Below are positions 28,472 to 38,482 of a stretch of DNA of 64,000 bases, piece by piece. The position numbers and the translations under genes were made by a program. Each line of letters begins with the position of its first letter. Positions within the stretch are counted from its first letter, which is position 1. The notes under the pieces are model-generated. The model did not search any database. It was given only the letters and a program-made list of their open reading frames with translations, and had not been told where the DNA came from. Source of the DNA: Alteromonas confluentis (GTDB lineage Bacteria; Pseudomonadota; Gammaproteobacteria; Enterobacterales; Alteromonadaceae); assembly GCF_001757105.1 (NCBI RefSeq), contig NZ_MDHN01000029.1, positions 372,001 to 436,000 of the forward strand, in the 5' to 3' direction.

Positions 28472-29392
28472 TTGCCAGTAAGACCAATTTCCCGTTTATC
28501 TCGTCACGAACTTTCTGATCTTAACGCCTTCTGTGTGGTCGAACGAATGCGCAGTTTTACTAGAGCTGCGGTAGAACTGGGGATCACCACATCAGCGCTG
28601 AGTCACTCAATAAGAAATCTTGAAAGCCGCCTTGGTATCAGATTGCTTAACAGATCGAGTCGCAACGTTGCACCGACTGACGCGGGAGAAGCACTGGCAA
28701 AGCAACTAAACAAAGGCTTTCGTGAAATTTCCAACGGCCTCGAAACACTCAACAAATTTAGAGACAAACCTGCCGGCAGAATACGACTAAGTGTATTGAG
28801 TGATGGTGCCAGGTTGGTTCTGGCGCCCCACTTAGCACAATTTCTTCGCACTTATCCTGATGTAGAAGTCGACATTATGGTTGATGACCAGATGGTAGAC
28901 ATCGTAGAAGCAGGATTCGATGCAGGAATTCGATATGGCGGAACAATTCCTGAAGATTTTGTTGCAATGAAAATTTGTGAAAACCTCCGCTGGATTGCCG
29001 TTGCCTCTCCGGGTTACCTGAACGATAAACCGTTAATAAAACACCCTGTAGATTTACAGCAACATAATTGTATTCAAATACGTACGGGTGAGAGAGTCAT
29101 TATGAAGTGGGATTTCGACCGTCGCGATAAAAGACTTTCGATTGATGTACCCGGCCAGGTTTGCGTGGGTGAGACCGCGTTGGGTATCGAACTGGCCTTG
29201 GCTGATGCAGGTATTTTTTACTGCCCGGAACGAAGAGTTCAGACTTATCTTTCCTGTGGACAATTACAAAGAGTGTTGCCCGAATGGGTTAGCCCGGATG
29301 ATGGTATGTATATTTATTATCCAAGCTTCAGAACGCCACCGAAAGGACTGCGTGAACTGGTGAATATGTTAAGAGACAAGATAGTCCCCTGA
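28472..29392 (+). CDS. LysR-family regulator next to the glycoside locus
   Basis: A 306-residue LysR protein. It uses a TTG start seven bases after a good GGAGA ribosome site; no ATG is suitably placed. The helix-turn-helix includes R-S-F-T-R-A-A-V-E-L-G-I-T-T-S-A-L-S-H-S-I, and the effector domain runs from about residue 95. The late P-P-K-G-L-R-E-L-V end is common in proteobacterial LysR proteins of the DsdC/GcvA-like set. It lies directly upstream, same strand, of the TonB receptor/rhamnosidase genes and probably controls them. Confidence 0.92.
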   Translation: MPVRPISRLSRHELSDLNAFCVVERMRSFTRAAVELGITTSALSHSIRNLESRLGIRLLNRSSRNVAPTDAGEALAKQLNKGFREISNGLETLNKFRDKPAGRIRLSVLSDGARLVLAPHLAQFLRTYPDVEVDIMVDDQMVDIVEAGFDAGIRYGGTIPEDFVAMKICENLRWIAVASPGYLNDKPLIKHPVDLQQHNCIQIRTGERVIMKWDFDRRDKRLSIDVPGQVCVGETALGIELALADAGIFYCPERRVQTYLSCGQLQRVLPEWVSPDDGMYIYYPSFRTPPKGLRELVNMLRDKIVP

Positions 29393-29629
29393 GCTAACTG
29401 TAAATTCTTGTATCAGATCATGGTGTCGCTTGTACATCCATCCACCAGGACAAAATCAATCACAATCAATCACTTATCAGTCATATCAGCTCAATTTCAC
29501 TTACTGTAACGGCCTAGTATAGGCTGAGCGTATACATAATTAAAAATTAAGTATTTTACTTCTGTATACACATTGTTAAATCCTAGTAACAAATTAAACA
29601 CTCATAAGTTAATACTGAGAGATACAACA
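29393..29629 (+). promoter_or_regulatory. Upstream region of the TonB receptor/rhamnosidase unit with short repeats
   Basis: No gene seen. Two features stand out: a perfect tandem of the 10-mer AATCAATCAC at 29454-29463 and 29464-29473, and the palindromic hexamer GTATAC at 29530-29535 and again at 29564-29569, flanking an A/T-rich core. These may be regulator sites and promoter for the downstream receptor gene. The assignment is by position only. Confidence 0.35.
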
Positions 29630-32251
29630 ATGAAAACTCCCATGCCACTACACAAGCTTTCCCTGGCTGTAATAGCAGGATTAAGCGTTTCATTAAGCGC
29701 CACTGCCATTGCTCAGGACACACAAGCAGAAGATGAGGAAGACGTCGAAGTCATTTCCGTTACCGGTACATTAATCGAAGGGGTAAACCCTGTCGGTTCT
29801 AACGTCATCGGTTTAAATCAGGAAAAAATCATTGAGCAGGGTGTGACATCTGCTACCGATTTGCTGCGTCGCATTCCTCAAATGGCCGACTTCAACGCCG
29901 TGCCGGAAAACACCCTCACAGCCTCAATTCCTTTTGAGCCACCGCAAATTCGCGGTATCGGCGGCTTAAGTGGTATGGCTACTTTGGTCATGTTGGGCGG
30001 TAACCGTCTCGTACCAGTTGGCCCAATGAACTGGGTTGATTCGTCGATGATTCCGGCAAGCTTGCTGGAACGTGTGGAAGTGATTCCAGACGGCGGTTCG
30101 TCTATCTACGGTTCTGATGCTGTTGCTGGTGTTATTAACTTCATTCCTAAAAAGGACATGGAAGGCGGCGAAATTAGCGCACAATATGGCATGGGCCATG
30201 GCGACTACGACCGCATCGATATTTCTGGCGGTTTCGGTACCAGCTGGGATAAAGGCACCTTAGTGACGGCGTTCTCCTACGGTGACCGCTCACCAATGTA
30301 CGGTAAAGATCAGGACTTCATTAAAGAAGATCTCACCGATGTTGGCGGTGCCGACTATCGTTCTACGTCTTGTACGCCGGGTAACATCCTGCTGAACGAT
30401 ACACTTTATGGCTTGCCGGGTGTGGATGCATCCTCACCGAACTACTGCTCTTCTTATGACGACCAGTCTTATTATCCGGAAGAAGAACGTTATTCACTGT
30501 TTGCCAACCTGACTCAGGAACTGACTGATCGGTTGAGCTTAGATGTACTGGCGTACTACTCCCGCCGTGAAGCGACCGACTATGACCCTAATGATGTTAG
30601 AGCGTCTGCGACGATCACCTCTGATAACCCGTATTTTGTGGCGGTGGGTGATGAAACGTCTAATACCGTATCGTTCTCGTATGCAGATGTATGGGGCAAT
30701 GCCGGCGCGAACCCGTCAATGTATGAGCAATGGCAAATTACGCCCACCCTGACTTATCAGCTAACCGACACCTGGAAATTAAAAGGTACTGTTAACTACG
30801 GTAAAAGTACGTCTTATTACCACGATTACAAAATCAATGCAGATGCCCAGTTAGCTGCCCTTGCCGCCAGTACTACTGAAACGGCACTAAATCCATACGA
30901 TGTGTCGCAAACCAGTGCGTCTGTGTTGTCAGGTATCAATAATTGGCTCGAAGACACCAGTACCGATCAGGATTTAACGGAATTTAAGCTGATTGCCAAT
31001 GGTGATTTGTTCGAAATTGCCGGTGGTATGATGCGCGCAGCGGTGGGAACAGAGTACCGTGAAGAATCGTTTTATCAAACGGTCACGGCCGGAGAGTTAA
31101 GCAACCCTTCAACTTCCTCATTACGCGACATCGACCGCAATGTTAAATCGATTTTCGGTGAGATTTATATCCCGATTATCGGCGATAGCAACATGATGCC
31201 CGGCATTCAGCACTTGGACGTGTCGATCTCTGGCCGTTACGACAAGTACAACGATGTTGGATCAACGTCCAACCCCAAGATTGCTGTTACCTGGAACCCA
31301 ACCGAAGATCTTACGGTTCGCGGTACCTGGGGCACATCGTTCCATGCTCCGGCATTGGCAGATCTAGCAGCTCCGCTAACATATGAACTGTTCCTGCCGT
31401 TCAGTCCACTGCGCGCATCAGACAGTCCTTTCGTACCTGATTTCTTTAAACCCTCCTTTACGCTAGGCGGCGCTTCAGAAGGCATCAGACCAGAAACCGC
31501 AGAAACCATGTCACTAGGCTCTGATTGGTATGTGACAGACTCGCTGAAAGTGTCTCTGACCTACTGGAGTATCAAGTACGAAGACCGCCTTGATCAGAAC
31601 GCAGGGTTCTTCTTCGGACCAGCTTACTATGATGAAGAAGTGAATGAAGACTACTACATTGTGAATCCTACCTCCGCTGAAGAAGTTATTGCTAAATTTG
31701 GCGACTTCCCAACTCAGGGGTTCGACAGTCTTGAAACTATGTTTGCTATTTTCGGTTCGCCTTATGTGGTCAGTGACCAACGTAAAGCCAATATGGGCGC
31801 ATCGGAGTTTGACGGGCTGGATTACTCTCTGCAGTATTTTCATGACATTGATTTAGGTGAGCTGGACTTCTCCCTGAGCGGTACCTATGTGCTTAACCGG
31901 GATAAAGAATTTGTTGCGGGAGGCGGCTTTGTTGACACACTGGCAGATGGTGATCTCAACGAAGCCATTTCAGCCTTCAACAGCGTGGCAACGCTAGGCT
32001 TGCGTCGTGACGACTGGTACTTCTCCGGTACCGTTTTTTACCGGGGCAGCGCTGATGTGGCTGAGGAACATATCGATTCTTACACCACCTTGTCACTGTT
32101 CGCCAGCTACGACTTCAGCATGGATACACAGTTGACGTTCAACATTGATAACGTAACAGACGAAGATCCACCTTTTAGAAATATTGAAGAAGGCGTTGCT
32201 TTCAAAAGCATGGGACGTTTCATGTCTGTAGGCATTAAAACCCGTTTTTAA
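29630..32251 (+). CDS. Large TonB-dependent receptor of the rhamnoside locus
   Basis: The chosen ATG gives 873 residues with a signal peptide (K-L-S-L-A-V-I-A-G-L-S, cut after A-I-A-Q). The upstream in-frame extension lacks coding character. A short acidic linker precedes V-E-V-I-S-V-T-G-T, then the plug (A-T-D-L-L-R-R-I-P-Q-M, V-E-V-I-P-D-G-G-S-S-I-Y-G-S-D-A-V-A-G) and barrel, ending G-I-K-T-R-F. The G-S-D-A-V-A-G-V-I-N-F plug motif is typical of large carbohydrate- or metabolite-type receptors in Alteromonadales. It precedes a GH106-type rhamnosidase, so import of a rhamnose-bearing compound is a reasonable inference. Confidence 0.93.
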   Translation: MKTPMPLHKLSLAVIAGLSVSLSATAIAQDTQAEDEEDVEVISVTGTLIEGVNPVGSNVIGLNQEKIIEQGVTSATDLLRRIPQMADFNAVPENTLTASIPFEPPQIRGIGGLSGMATLVMLGGNRLVPVGPMNWVDSSMIPASLLERVEVIPDGGSSIYGSDAVAGVINFIPKKDMEGGEISAQYGMGHGDYDRIDISGGFGTSWDKGTLVTAFSYGDRSPMYGKDQDFIKEDLTDVGGADYRSTSCTPGNILLNDTLYGLPGVDASSPNYCSSYDDQSYYPEEERYSLFANLTQELTDRLSLDVLAYYSRREATDYDPNDVRASATITSDNPYFVAVGDETSNTVSFSYADVWGNAGANPSMYEQWQITPTLTYQLTDTWKLKGTVNYGKSTSYYHDYKINADAQLAALAASTTETALNPYDVSQTSASVLSGINNWLEDTSTDQDLTEFKLIANGDLFEIAGGMMRAAVGTEYREESFYQTVTAGELSNPSTSSLRDIDRNVKSIFGEIYIPIIGDSNMMPGIQHLDVSISGRYDKYNDVGSTSNPKIAVTWNPTEDLTVRGTWGTSFHAPALADLAAPLTYELFLPFSPLRASDSPFVPDFFKPSFTLGGASEGIRPETAETMSLGSDWYVTDSLKVSLTYWSIKYEDRLDQNAGFFFGPAYYDEEVNEDYYIVNPTSAEEVIAKFGDFPTQGFDSLETMFAIFGSPYVVSDQRKANMGASEFDGLDYSLQYFHDIDLGELDFSLSGTYVLNRDKEFVAGGGFVDTLADGDLNEAISAFNSVATLGLRRDDWYFSGTVFYRGSADVAEEHIDSYTTLSLFASYDFSMDTQLTFNIDNVTDEDPPFRNIEEGVAFKSMGRFMSVGIKTRF

Positions 32252-32267
32252 TTACTCTTCCTAAACG

Positions 32268-32307
32268 GAGGGCTGCCACGAAAGTGCCAGCCCTCATTAT
32301 CATTTTT
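32268..32307 (+). terminator. Hairpin with T-run after the TonB receptor
   Basis: A 12-bp stem with one mismatch (GAGGGCTGCCAC at 32268-32279, GTGCCAGCCCTC at 32284-32295) is closed by a GAAA tetraloop and followed by ATTATCATTTTT. Probably a partial terminator between receptor and rhamnosidase genes. Confidence 0.75.
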
Positions 32308-32320
32308 AAGGGGCAAGTTT

Positions 32321-35300
32321 ATGACCAAACCCGTAAAACCGTTTCTATTCACGTTATCCAAAGTAGCGCTGAGCCTTTCTCTGCTTTCATTTAACAGCGC
32401 TGCAAGCACACTCGAAGACGATTTCGTCACCCCGCCTCAATCTGCCAAACCTTTAGTGTGGTGGCATTGGATGAACGGTAACGTTACCCGTGAAGGGATA
32501 GAAAAAGATCTCGCCTGGATGAACAAAGTAGGCATTGGCGGCGTGCAGAATTTTGATGCCCAGTTAATGACACCCAAAATTGTCGATACCACACTGGAAT
32601 ACATGACACCGGCCTGGAAAGACACCTTTGAATATGCGCTGGGTGAAGCGAATAAACATAATTTTGAATTTGGTATCGCCGCATCGCCGGGCTGGAGTGA
32701 AACCGGTGGGCCTTGGGTGAAGCCGGAACAAGGCATGAAAAAGCTGGCGTGGAGCGAAATTACCATCGACGCCAGACAGAAAAAAGCCGTTCGGGTACCC
32801 CAACCGCCCACCAATACCGGCGTTTTTCAGGATTTTTATGGCTCGGACGAAATCTTTGCTGATCCGGCCCATGGGCACAAAACTTTGCCCGTGCATTACG
32901 AAGACATCGCCGTGCTGGCTGTACCGGTACACGACCAACGCATTCAGCCGGTTTCGGTAAGCACCAACAATGATGATAAACTGGAATTAGCGGTATTAAG
33001 TGACAGCTCTTTCAGCGCATCCACAAACAGTACGTCACACCCGGATGCCCCGCTGGAAATCACCTTCGATTTCGGTGAAAGCAAAACGGTGAGCAGTTTA
33101 TCTTTTGCCATGCCACCACCGGGCATGTTTATCCCGGCCGCCTTTTTACCCACCCTGCAAGCCAGTGTTGATGGTAAAAACTTCGAAAATGTCACCACCA
33201 TTCCGGTAGGTTCAACCACCCAAACCACCATCAGTTTTCCGGCGGTTAAAGCGCAATATATGCGTATTGTGATGACCGCAAACCCGAACGGTAAGTTTGC
33301 TTTGCCGTCTTCGTCCGCACCGGGTGCTGCGCCGCCTCCGGGCTTTCAGTTACCTACGGGTGAGAAGAAACAAGAGCCGGTAAACCTGCTGGAAGTGGCT
33401 TTTTACCCGCAGGCAAAAGTGCACCGCTTCGAAGATAAAGCCGGTTTCGGCATTGTTGAAGACTACTATCCGTTGTCGTATCAACACGATGAACAGGGCA
33501 TCGCCAAAGACGCCGTTATTGATATCACCGACAAACTCAATGCAGACGGCTCGCTGAACTGGCACCCGGAAAAAGGGCAATGGAAAATTATCCGCCTGGG
33601 CTACAGCTTAACCGGTAAAGAAAACCACCCGGCGACGGTGGCAGCCACCGGGCTGGAAGTCGACAAGTACGACGCCGATGCGGTTAATGCGTACATCGAC
33701 CACTACCTCAACATGTATAAAGACGCCAGTGGTGAGTACGCGTTAGGAGAAGGCGTAAAAGCGTTGCTCAACGACAGTATTGAAGTGGGCGCATCGAACT
33801 GGACGCCGAATATGTTTGCGGAATTCAAGCAGCGTCGAGGTTACGACTTAACGCCCTGGTTACCGGCCCTGGTTGGCGTGATCATTGGTGATGCGGTACA
33901 AACCGATAAATTTCTCTACGACTACCGCTTAACCTTGGGCGAAATGCTTGCAGATAATCACTACGCAGTGATCAGCAAGCGGGTAAAAGAAGCGGGCCTG
34001 AAGCACTACTCTGAAGCGCTGGAGAACGGTCGCCCTACTCTGGGTGACGGCATGCGTATTCGCAGTAATGCCGATGTGCCTATGGCCGCCATGTGGGCCT
34101 TCGATACCCAAAATCAGGTTGGGCCGCAGCCGCAGTACTGGGCAGATATCCGCGAGGCGGCTTCTGTGGCGCACATTTACGGGCAAAACCTGGTAGCGGC
34201 AGAATCGCTGACGTCGGCGTCTTCGCCCTGGGCCTTCTCGCCCCGAGATTTGCAGCCCATGATCGACATGGAATTTGCGCTGGGTGTTAACCGCCCCATC
34301 ATTCATACATCGGTTCACCAACCCAACGACGAAGGCCCCGGCCTGAGTTTATTTGTATTTGGTCAGTACTTTAACCGTCTTGAAACCTGGGCAGAATATG
34401 CCAAACCCTGGGTAACCTACATCAGCCGTAACGCTTACATGCTGCAGCAAGGTCACTTCAAGGCGGATGTAGCTTACTTCTACGGCGAAGACACACCGCC
34501 CACCGCGCTGTATAACGACAAGCCGTCGGAAGATGTACCGCTGGAAAATGCATATGACTATGTGAACAACGACATCATTACTGAACTGCTCGAAAACTGC
34601 GGTAAGGATTTATGCACAGAGTCTGGCCAGCGCTATGCCGTGCTGTATCTTGGCGGCACCTCGCAATACATGACGCTGCCCGTGTTGCAGCGTATTGCTC
34701 AATTGGTTTCAGGCGGTGCAACGGTGATTGGTAAAAAGCCACTGGCCAGCCCGTCGCTGGCAGACGATGCCGCCCGGTTTACCGAACTTGCCAATGAGCT
34801 GTGGAGCGGTAAAACCGGTAAAGGCCGTGTTATCGACGCTGACAACGTAGAGAGCGGAATTAAAGAAGCCGGTGTCATACCGGATTTCCGCTATGCAGGC
34901 AAGCATGACGACACCACCTTGTTCTTCGTTCACCGTCAGACAAACAGCGAAGAGATTTACTACTACACCAACCGTAAAAACCGTGAAGAACCGGTGACCT
35001 TGTCTTTCAATGTGTCTGGCAAGAAGCCGTATCACTACAACGCGGTTACCGGTGCCGTGACTGCCTTGAACAGCAAAGTAAAAGACGGGCTCACCGTAAT
35101 TGAAAAGACCATGGCACCGTACGAATCAGGTTACGTGGTATTCGGTGACTCACCGGCAAAAGTGAGTTCTGTTGCTTCCACGTTCAGCAAGTCAAAAACG
35201 CTGAAAGACGAATGGCAGGTAACCTTCCAGAAAGATCGCGGCGCCCCAGCCAAAGCGACCTTGTCAGCCGGAAACTGGGCAGAGTCTGACGATACCGGTA

Positions 35301-35659
35301 TCCGTTATTTCTCCGGCACCGCCAGCTACACCCAATCTTTCAACATCGACAAAGCGATGCAGGGCAAACCTGTACAGCTGCATATTGAAGATGTGCGGGA
35401 TGTGGTGGAAGTGGTTGTGAACGGACAGGTAGTGAACACGCTATGGAAGCCGCCCTTCGACGTAGACGTATCGGACTATCTGAAAGCCGGTGAGAATACG
35501 GTAACGCTGAATATCACGAACCTGTGGGTGAACCGCTTAATCGGTGACGCGCAGCCGGATGTGAAGCAGAAGTACACCTTCACTACCCTGCCCGCCTACG
35601 TGCCGGATGCACCGCTTCGACCTTCTGGTCTGTTGGGCGATGTGTCGCTGAAGTGGTAA
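32321..35659 (+). CDS. GH106-type alpha-L-rhamnosidase, secreted
   Basis: An 1112-residue exported glycoside hydrolase. The signal peptide spans about 1-28. The mature start P-L-V-W-W-H-W-M-N-G-N-V-T-R-E-G-I and the following G-I-G-G-V-Q-N-F-D segment are characteristic of family GH106, whose members cleave terminal alpha-L-rhamnose from plant and algal glycans and flavonoid glycosides. A proline-rich loop lies at about residues 330-350, inserted between beta-rich segments. The last about 130 residues form a beta-sandwich domain (S-Y-T-Q-S-F-N-I, L-H-I-E-D-V-R-D-V-V-E-V, L-N-I-T-N-L-W-V-N-R-L). No catalytic residue was assigned by eye. Follows a TonB receptor on the same strand. Confidence 0.88.
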   Translation: MTKPVKPFLFTLSKVALSLSLLSFNSAASTLEDDFVTPPQSAKPLVWWHWMNGNVTREGIEKDLAWMNKVGIGGVQNFDAQLMTPKIVDTTLEYMTPAWKDTFEYALGEANKHNFEFGIAASPGWSETGGPWVKPEQGMKKLAWSEITIDARQKKAVRVPQPPTNTGVFQDFYGSDEIFADPAHGHKTLPVHYEDIAVLAVPVHDQRIQPVSVSTNNDDKLELAVLSDSSFSASTNSTSHPDAPLEITFDFGESKTVSSLSFAMPPPGMFIPAAFLPTLQASVDGKNFENVTTIPVGSTTQTTISFPAVKAQYMRIVMTANPNGKFALPSSSAPGAAPPPGFQLPTGEKKQEPVNLLEVAFYPQAKVHRFEDKAGFGIVEDYYPLSYQHDEQGIAKDAVIDITDKLNADGSLNWHPEKGQWKIIRLGYSLTGKENHPATVAATGLEVDKYDADAVNAYIDHYLNMYKDASGEYALGEGVKALLNDSIEVGASNWTPNMFAEFKQRRGYDLTPWLPALVGVIIGDAVQTDKFLYDYRLTLGEMLADNHYAVISKRVKEAGLKHYSEALENGRPTLGDGMRIRSNADVPMAAMWAFDTQNQVGPQPQYWADIREAASVAHIYGQNLVAAESLTSASSPWAFSPRDLQPMIDMEFALGVNRPIIHTSVHQPNDEGPGLSLFVFGQYFNRLETWAEYAKPWVTYISRNAYMLQQGHFKADVAYFYGEDTPPTALYNDKPSEDVPLENAYDYVNNDIITELLENCGKDLCTESGQRYAVLYLGGTSQYMTLPVLQRIAQLVSGGATVIGKKPLASPSLADDAARFTELANELWSGKTGKGRVIDADNVESGIKEAGVIPDFRYAGKHDDTTLFFVHRQTNSEEIYYYTNRKNREEPVTLSFNVSGKKPYHYNAVTGAVTALNSKVKDGLTVIEKTMAPYESGYVVFGDSPAKVSSVASTFSKSKTLKDEWQVTFQKDRGAPAKATLSAGNWAESDDTGIRYFSGTASYTQSFNIDKAMQGKPVQLHIEDVRDVVEVVVNGQVVNTLWKPPFDVDVSDYLKAGENTVTLNITNLWVNRLIGDAQPDVKQKYTFTTLPAYVPDAPLRPSGLLGDVSLKW

Positions 35660-35665
35660 GTAAAA

Positions 35666-35690
35666 CGGCAGGATGTTCATCATCCTGCCG
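35666..35690. terminator. Strong hairpin between rhamnosidase and converging esterase genes
   Basis: Perfect 10-bp arms CGGCAGGATG (35666-35675) and CATCCTGCCG (35681-35690) around a 5-base loop. No clear T-run follows on the + strand, but a run of A (TAAAA at 35661-35665) gives TTTTA on the - strand. It probably ends one or both converging transcripts. Confidence 0.6.
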
Positions 35691-35780
35691 CCTGATTCGG
35701 TTAATGTGGTGAAATTAGAAAATCAGGTTACAGCTAAACAGCACGGTGCGTGCAGCGAATACACCACTGCACGCAATACC

Positions 35781-36704
35781 TTAAAATCCTTTCATTTTTA
35801 ACCACGCAATAAACTGCGGCATCACCCCGGTTGTGGTGGTGCCGGGGCGGCCTGTACCAAATCCGTGATCACCTTTTTCATAAGCGTGCAGTTCTACCGG
35901 CACGTCTTGCTGTTGCCATGCGCTCACAATACCGAACCCGTCCCTGCCAAACAGGCCATCATCCAATGCAATAGCGGCGAACATTGGGGGCGCATTTTCA
36001 GGTACAGTAACGGCTTTCATGGGGCCGTAAATGTAGCCAAGAAAAGCCGGACGGTTTGCGGTGTCTGCAATGGAAGCTGATAAGCTGGTCATTGCTCCGG
36101 CTGAGAAACCGATAAAGCCCACCTTCGCCGGGTCAATATGCCACTTACCCGCATTATCTTTTACATAAGACAACGCCTTCAGTGCATCTAACGGCGCCTG
36201 AGGCACAAAAATATCCGGGTCTTCACCTCTCGCTTTTGCTGCGAACACACTGCCAACATAAGCGCCGTATTCATTGACATCAAGTGGCGTAGGATTCAGC
36301 GTATAAGTCAGTACAAATGCAGCAATACCCTGCTCATTCAGTTTCTGAGCGACTTTGCGGCCTTCCTCTTCAACTGACAAAGACAGAAATGCACCTCCCG
36401 GAGCAACTATAACCGCCGTGCCCGTGGCCTTATCAGCAGGAGGTAAAAAAGCATATAAAGAAGGGTTAGTTACGTTGCGGATCAAATACTGCTCCAGTTT
36501 AAATCCGTTTGGCATCGTCAAAGACACCTGCCCCCACATCTCTTTATCGTTTTCCTGCATGGCCTTATCGTCGGGATAAAGCCTGATGGGCTCCCCGAGA
36601 AACGATTGCGCTTCAATGTTTTTATTGGTCACCACAGGCATGTTTTGAGCAAAGGTCTGCAAACTTGCCGATATAAAAATCAAAAGCAGAGTAAGTTTTT
36701 TCAT
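35781..36704 (-). CDS. Secreted alpha/beta hydrolase (acetyl-xylan-esterase/BD-FAE-like)
   Basis: A 307-residue hydrolase with a Sec signal peptide (about 1-19, ends L-Q-T-F-A-Q). The nucleophile elbow G-F-S-A-G lies near residue 200 (K-V-G-F-I-G-F-S-A-G-A-M), the catalytic Asp probably in A-L-D-D-G-L-F, and the His in K-G-D-H-G-F-G. The oxyanion-region motif A-P-G-G-A-F resembles the H-G-G-x of related feruloyl and acetyl esterases. It is the last gene of the leftward GMC/ThuA unit and faces the rhamnosidase. Removing acyl groups (acetyl, feruloyl or coumaroyl) from glycosides is the likely role. Confidence 0.85.
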   Translation of the reverse strand: MKKLTLLLIFISASLQTFAQNMPVVTNKNIEAQSFLGEPIRLYPDDKAMQENDKEMWGQVSLTMPNGFKLEQYLIRNVTNPSLYAFLPPADKATGTAVIVAPGGAFLSLSVEEEGRKVAQKLNEQGIAAFVLTYTLNPTPLDVNEYGAYVGSVFAAKARGEDPDIFVPQAPLDALKALSYVKDNAGKWHIDPAKVGFIGFSAGAMTSLSASIADTANRPAFLGYIYGPMKAVTVPENAPPMFAAIALDDGLFGRDGFGIVSAWQQQDVPVELHAYEKGDHGFGTGRPGTTTTGVMPQFIAWLKMKGF

Positions 36705-36726
36705 TAATTACATTCCTGACATAAAA

Positions 36727-36743
36727 TCCCGCGCAGCGCGGGA
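36727..36743 (-). terminator. Small GC-rich hairpin after the GMC gene
   Basis: The near-perfect palindrome TCCCGCGC-A-GCGCGGGA at 36727-36743 is followed on the - strand by TTTTATG. It lies between the GMC oxidoreductase and the esterase and may reduce read-through. Confidence 0.55.
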
Positions 36744-36775
36744 GAACACGATTAAACAAGTAAGCTGCAGCAGAA

Positions 36776-38482
36776 CTAAATTCTGCCAGCCTGCATTTCC
36801 TTTACGGCATAATCCACTGCACGGGCTGTCATTGCCATGTAAGTGAGTGATGGATTCTGACACGCCGTAGAAGCCATGGCTGAGCCATCGGTAACAAACA
36901 CATTCTTCACGTCATGCATCTGGTTAAATTTATTCAGAACAGACTGTGTGGGATCATCTCCCATTCTTGCGGTGCCCATTTCGTGAATACCTGTACCGGG
37001 TTCGCTGCCTGTTTTAAACCCGAAAACTTGTGTCAGCTCGGCTGCTTCGAGCATTTCTTTACCGGACACAATCATGTCATCCGTCATTTTGTGCTCGTTC
37101 TCTCCCCACTTTGCATCCACATTAAGTAGCGGCATACCCCACTTGTCTTTTTGCGTAGTGTCCAGCGTCACTTTATTGTTAAAATCTGGCAGCATCTCAC
37201 CAAAGCCAACCAGCACCATACTCCAGTCACCCGGCGTACTGACTTTTTCTTTCAGTGTTTTACCGAATCCTTTCTCCTGGGCCTGCTTTGCCCAGTCGGT
37301 GCGCGATGCTCCGCCTTGAAAGCCATATCCCCTGAGGAAATCACGTTTGTCATCACCAATATTCTGGAAACGGGGAACGTAAATGCCATTGGGACGTCTG
37401 CCTTTGTAATACTTATCTTCAAACCCGCTGTACTTACCCACCACAATGGCACCGATGTTGTGATCCATCAGATAGTGACCCAGAACGCCACTGCTGTTAC
37501 CTAATCCTTGCGGAAAGGCAGATGAAGCGGAATTAAGCAGTATTTGCGTTGAGCCAAGCGTAGATGCACAAACAAAAACAACGCGGGCAAAATACTGCGT
37601 TTTTTCCATTGTCAGTTGATCAACAACTTCAACCCCGGTCGCCCGGCCGCTGGCTTCGTCATGTAAGATCCGCAGCACAACTTTGTTATTCATCAGAGTG
37701 AGATTACCGGTATTGCGGGCTGCGGGTAACGTGGCACTCTGGGTACTGAAATAGCCGCCGAATGAACACCCTCTGACACACTGATTCCGGTACATACAAT
37801 TGCTACGGCCCAGCGCTTCATGCACTGGTTTGGTTTCGGTTAGGTGTGCCGCCCTGCCGATGATCATTCTGCGGTCGGGGAAATTTTCTGTGATCGAACC
37901 GGATACGTGTTTTTCGAGACAATTCATTTCCATCGGTTTGAGAAAATTACCGTCAGGCAGAACATCAATGCCGTCATTATTGCCGCTAATCCCCGCAAAC
38001 TCTTCCACATAGCTATACCAGGGATCAAGGTCAGAATAGCGCACTGGCCAAGGCGAACCATGACCATCACGCTGATTCTCTGACAAATTTAATTCTGACA
38101 AACGGTAAGACTGCCGACCCCACATGATGGACTTACCGCCGGTATGATGGCCTCGGATCCAGGCAAACGGCGAGGTTTGAATATACGGATTATCCGGATC
38201 TTTAATAAATCGGTCGTGGCTGTATTCATTAATAACATGAGACTTCTGCTGAACAGGATAGTCCCTGTTCAGAATATCTTCGTTAAGTTTACCTTTGCCG
38301 ATAGTTTCCCAAGGCTGGGTGAAATCGGAATGATAGTCTTCCCGGTGTTTAATGTCTTTTCCGCGTTCAAGCATTAAGGTTTTAATGCCTTTCTCACACA
38401 GCTCTTTTGCTGCCCAGCCACCAGAAATGCCTGAACCAATAACAATGGCTTCGAATGATGTGTTTTTCATGTTGTAGTCCAT
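36776..38482 (-). CDS. GMC-family FAD oxidoreductase (sugar/glycoside dehydrogenase large subunit)
   Basis: A 568-residue flavoprotein. FAD Rossmann motif V-I-G-S-G-I-S-G-G at residues about 14-22; GMC signature region with G-G-K-S-I-M-W-G-R-Q; C-terminal FAD/substrate region D-G-S-A-M-A-S-T-A-C-Q-N-P-S-L-T. Its start overlaps the stop of the small-subunit gene by one base, and the pair corresponds to the two-subunit gluconate/fructose/glucoside dehydrogenases, in which the small Tat subunit carries the large one out of the cytoplasm. Oxidation of a sugar or glycoside, perhaps at C3, is inferred from the adjacent ThuA-like gene. No c-type cytochrome subunit gene is adjacent. Confidence 0.9.
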   Translation of the reverse strand: MDYNMKNTSFEAIVIGSGISGGWAAKELCEKGIKTLMLERGKDIKHREDYHSDFTQPWETIGKGKLNEDILNRDYPVQQKSHVINEYSHDRFIKDPDNPYIQTSPFAWIRGHHTGGKSIMWGRQSYRLSELNLSENQRDGHGSPWPVRYSDLDPWYSYVEEFAGISGNNDGIDVLPDGNFLKPMEMNCLEKHVSGSITENFPDRRMIIGRAAHLTETKPVHEALGRSNCMYRNQCVRGCSFGGYFSTQSATLPAARNTGNLTLMNNKVVLRILHDEASGRATGVEVVDQLTMEKTQYFARVVFVCASTLGSTQILLNSASSAFPQGLGNSSGVLGHYLMDHNIGAIVVGKYSGFEDKYYKGRRPNGIYVPRFQNIGDDKRDFLRGYGFQGGASRTDWAKQAQEKGFGKTLKEKVSTPGDWSMVLVGFGEMLPDFNNKVTLDTTQKDKWGMPLLNVDAKWGENEHKMTDDMIVSGKEMLEAAELTQVFGFKTGSEPGTGIHEMGTARMGDDPTQSVLNKFNQMHDVKNVFVTDGSAMASTACQNPSLTYMAMTARAVDYAVKEMQAGRI

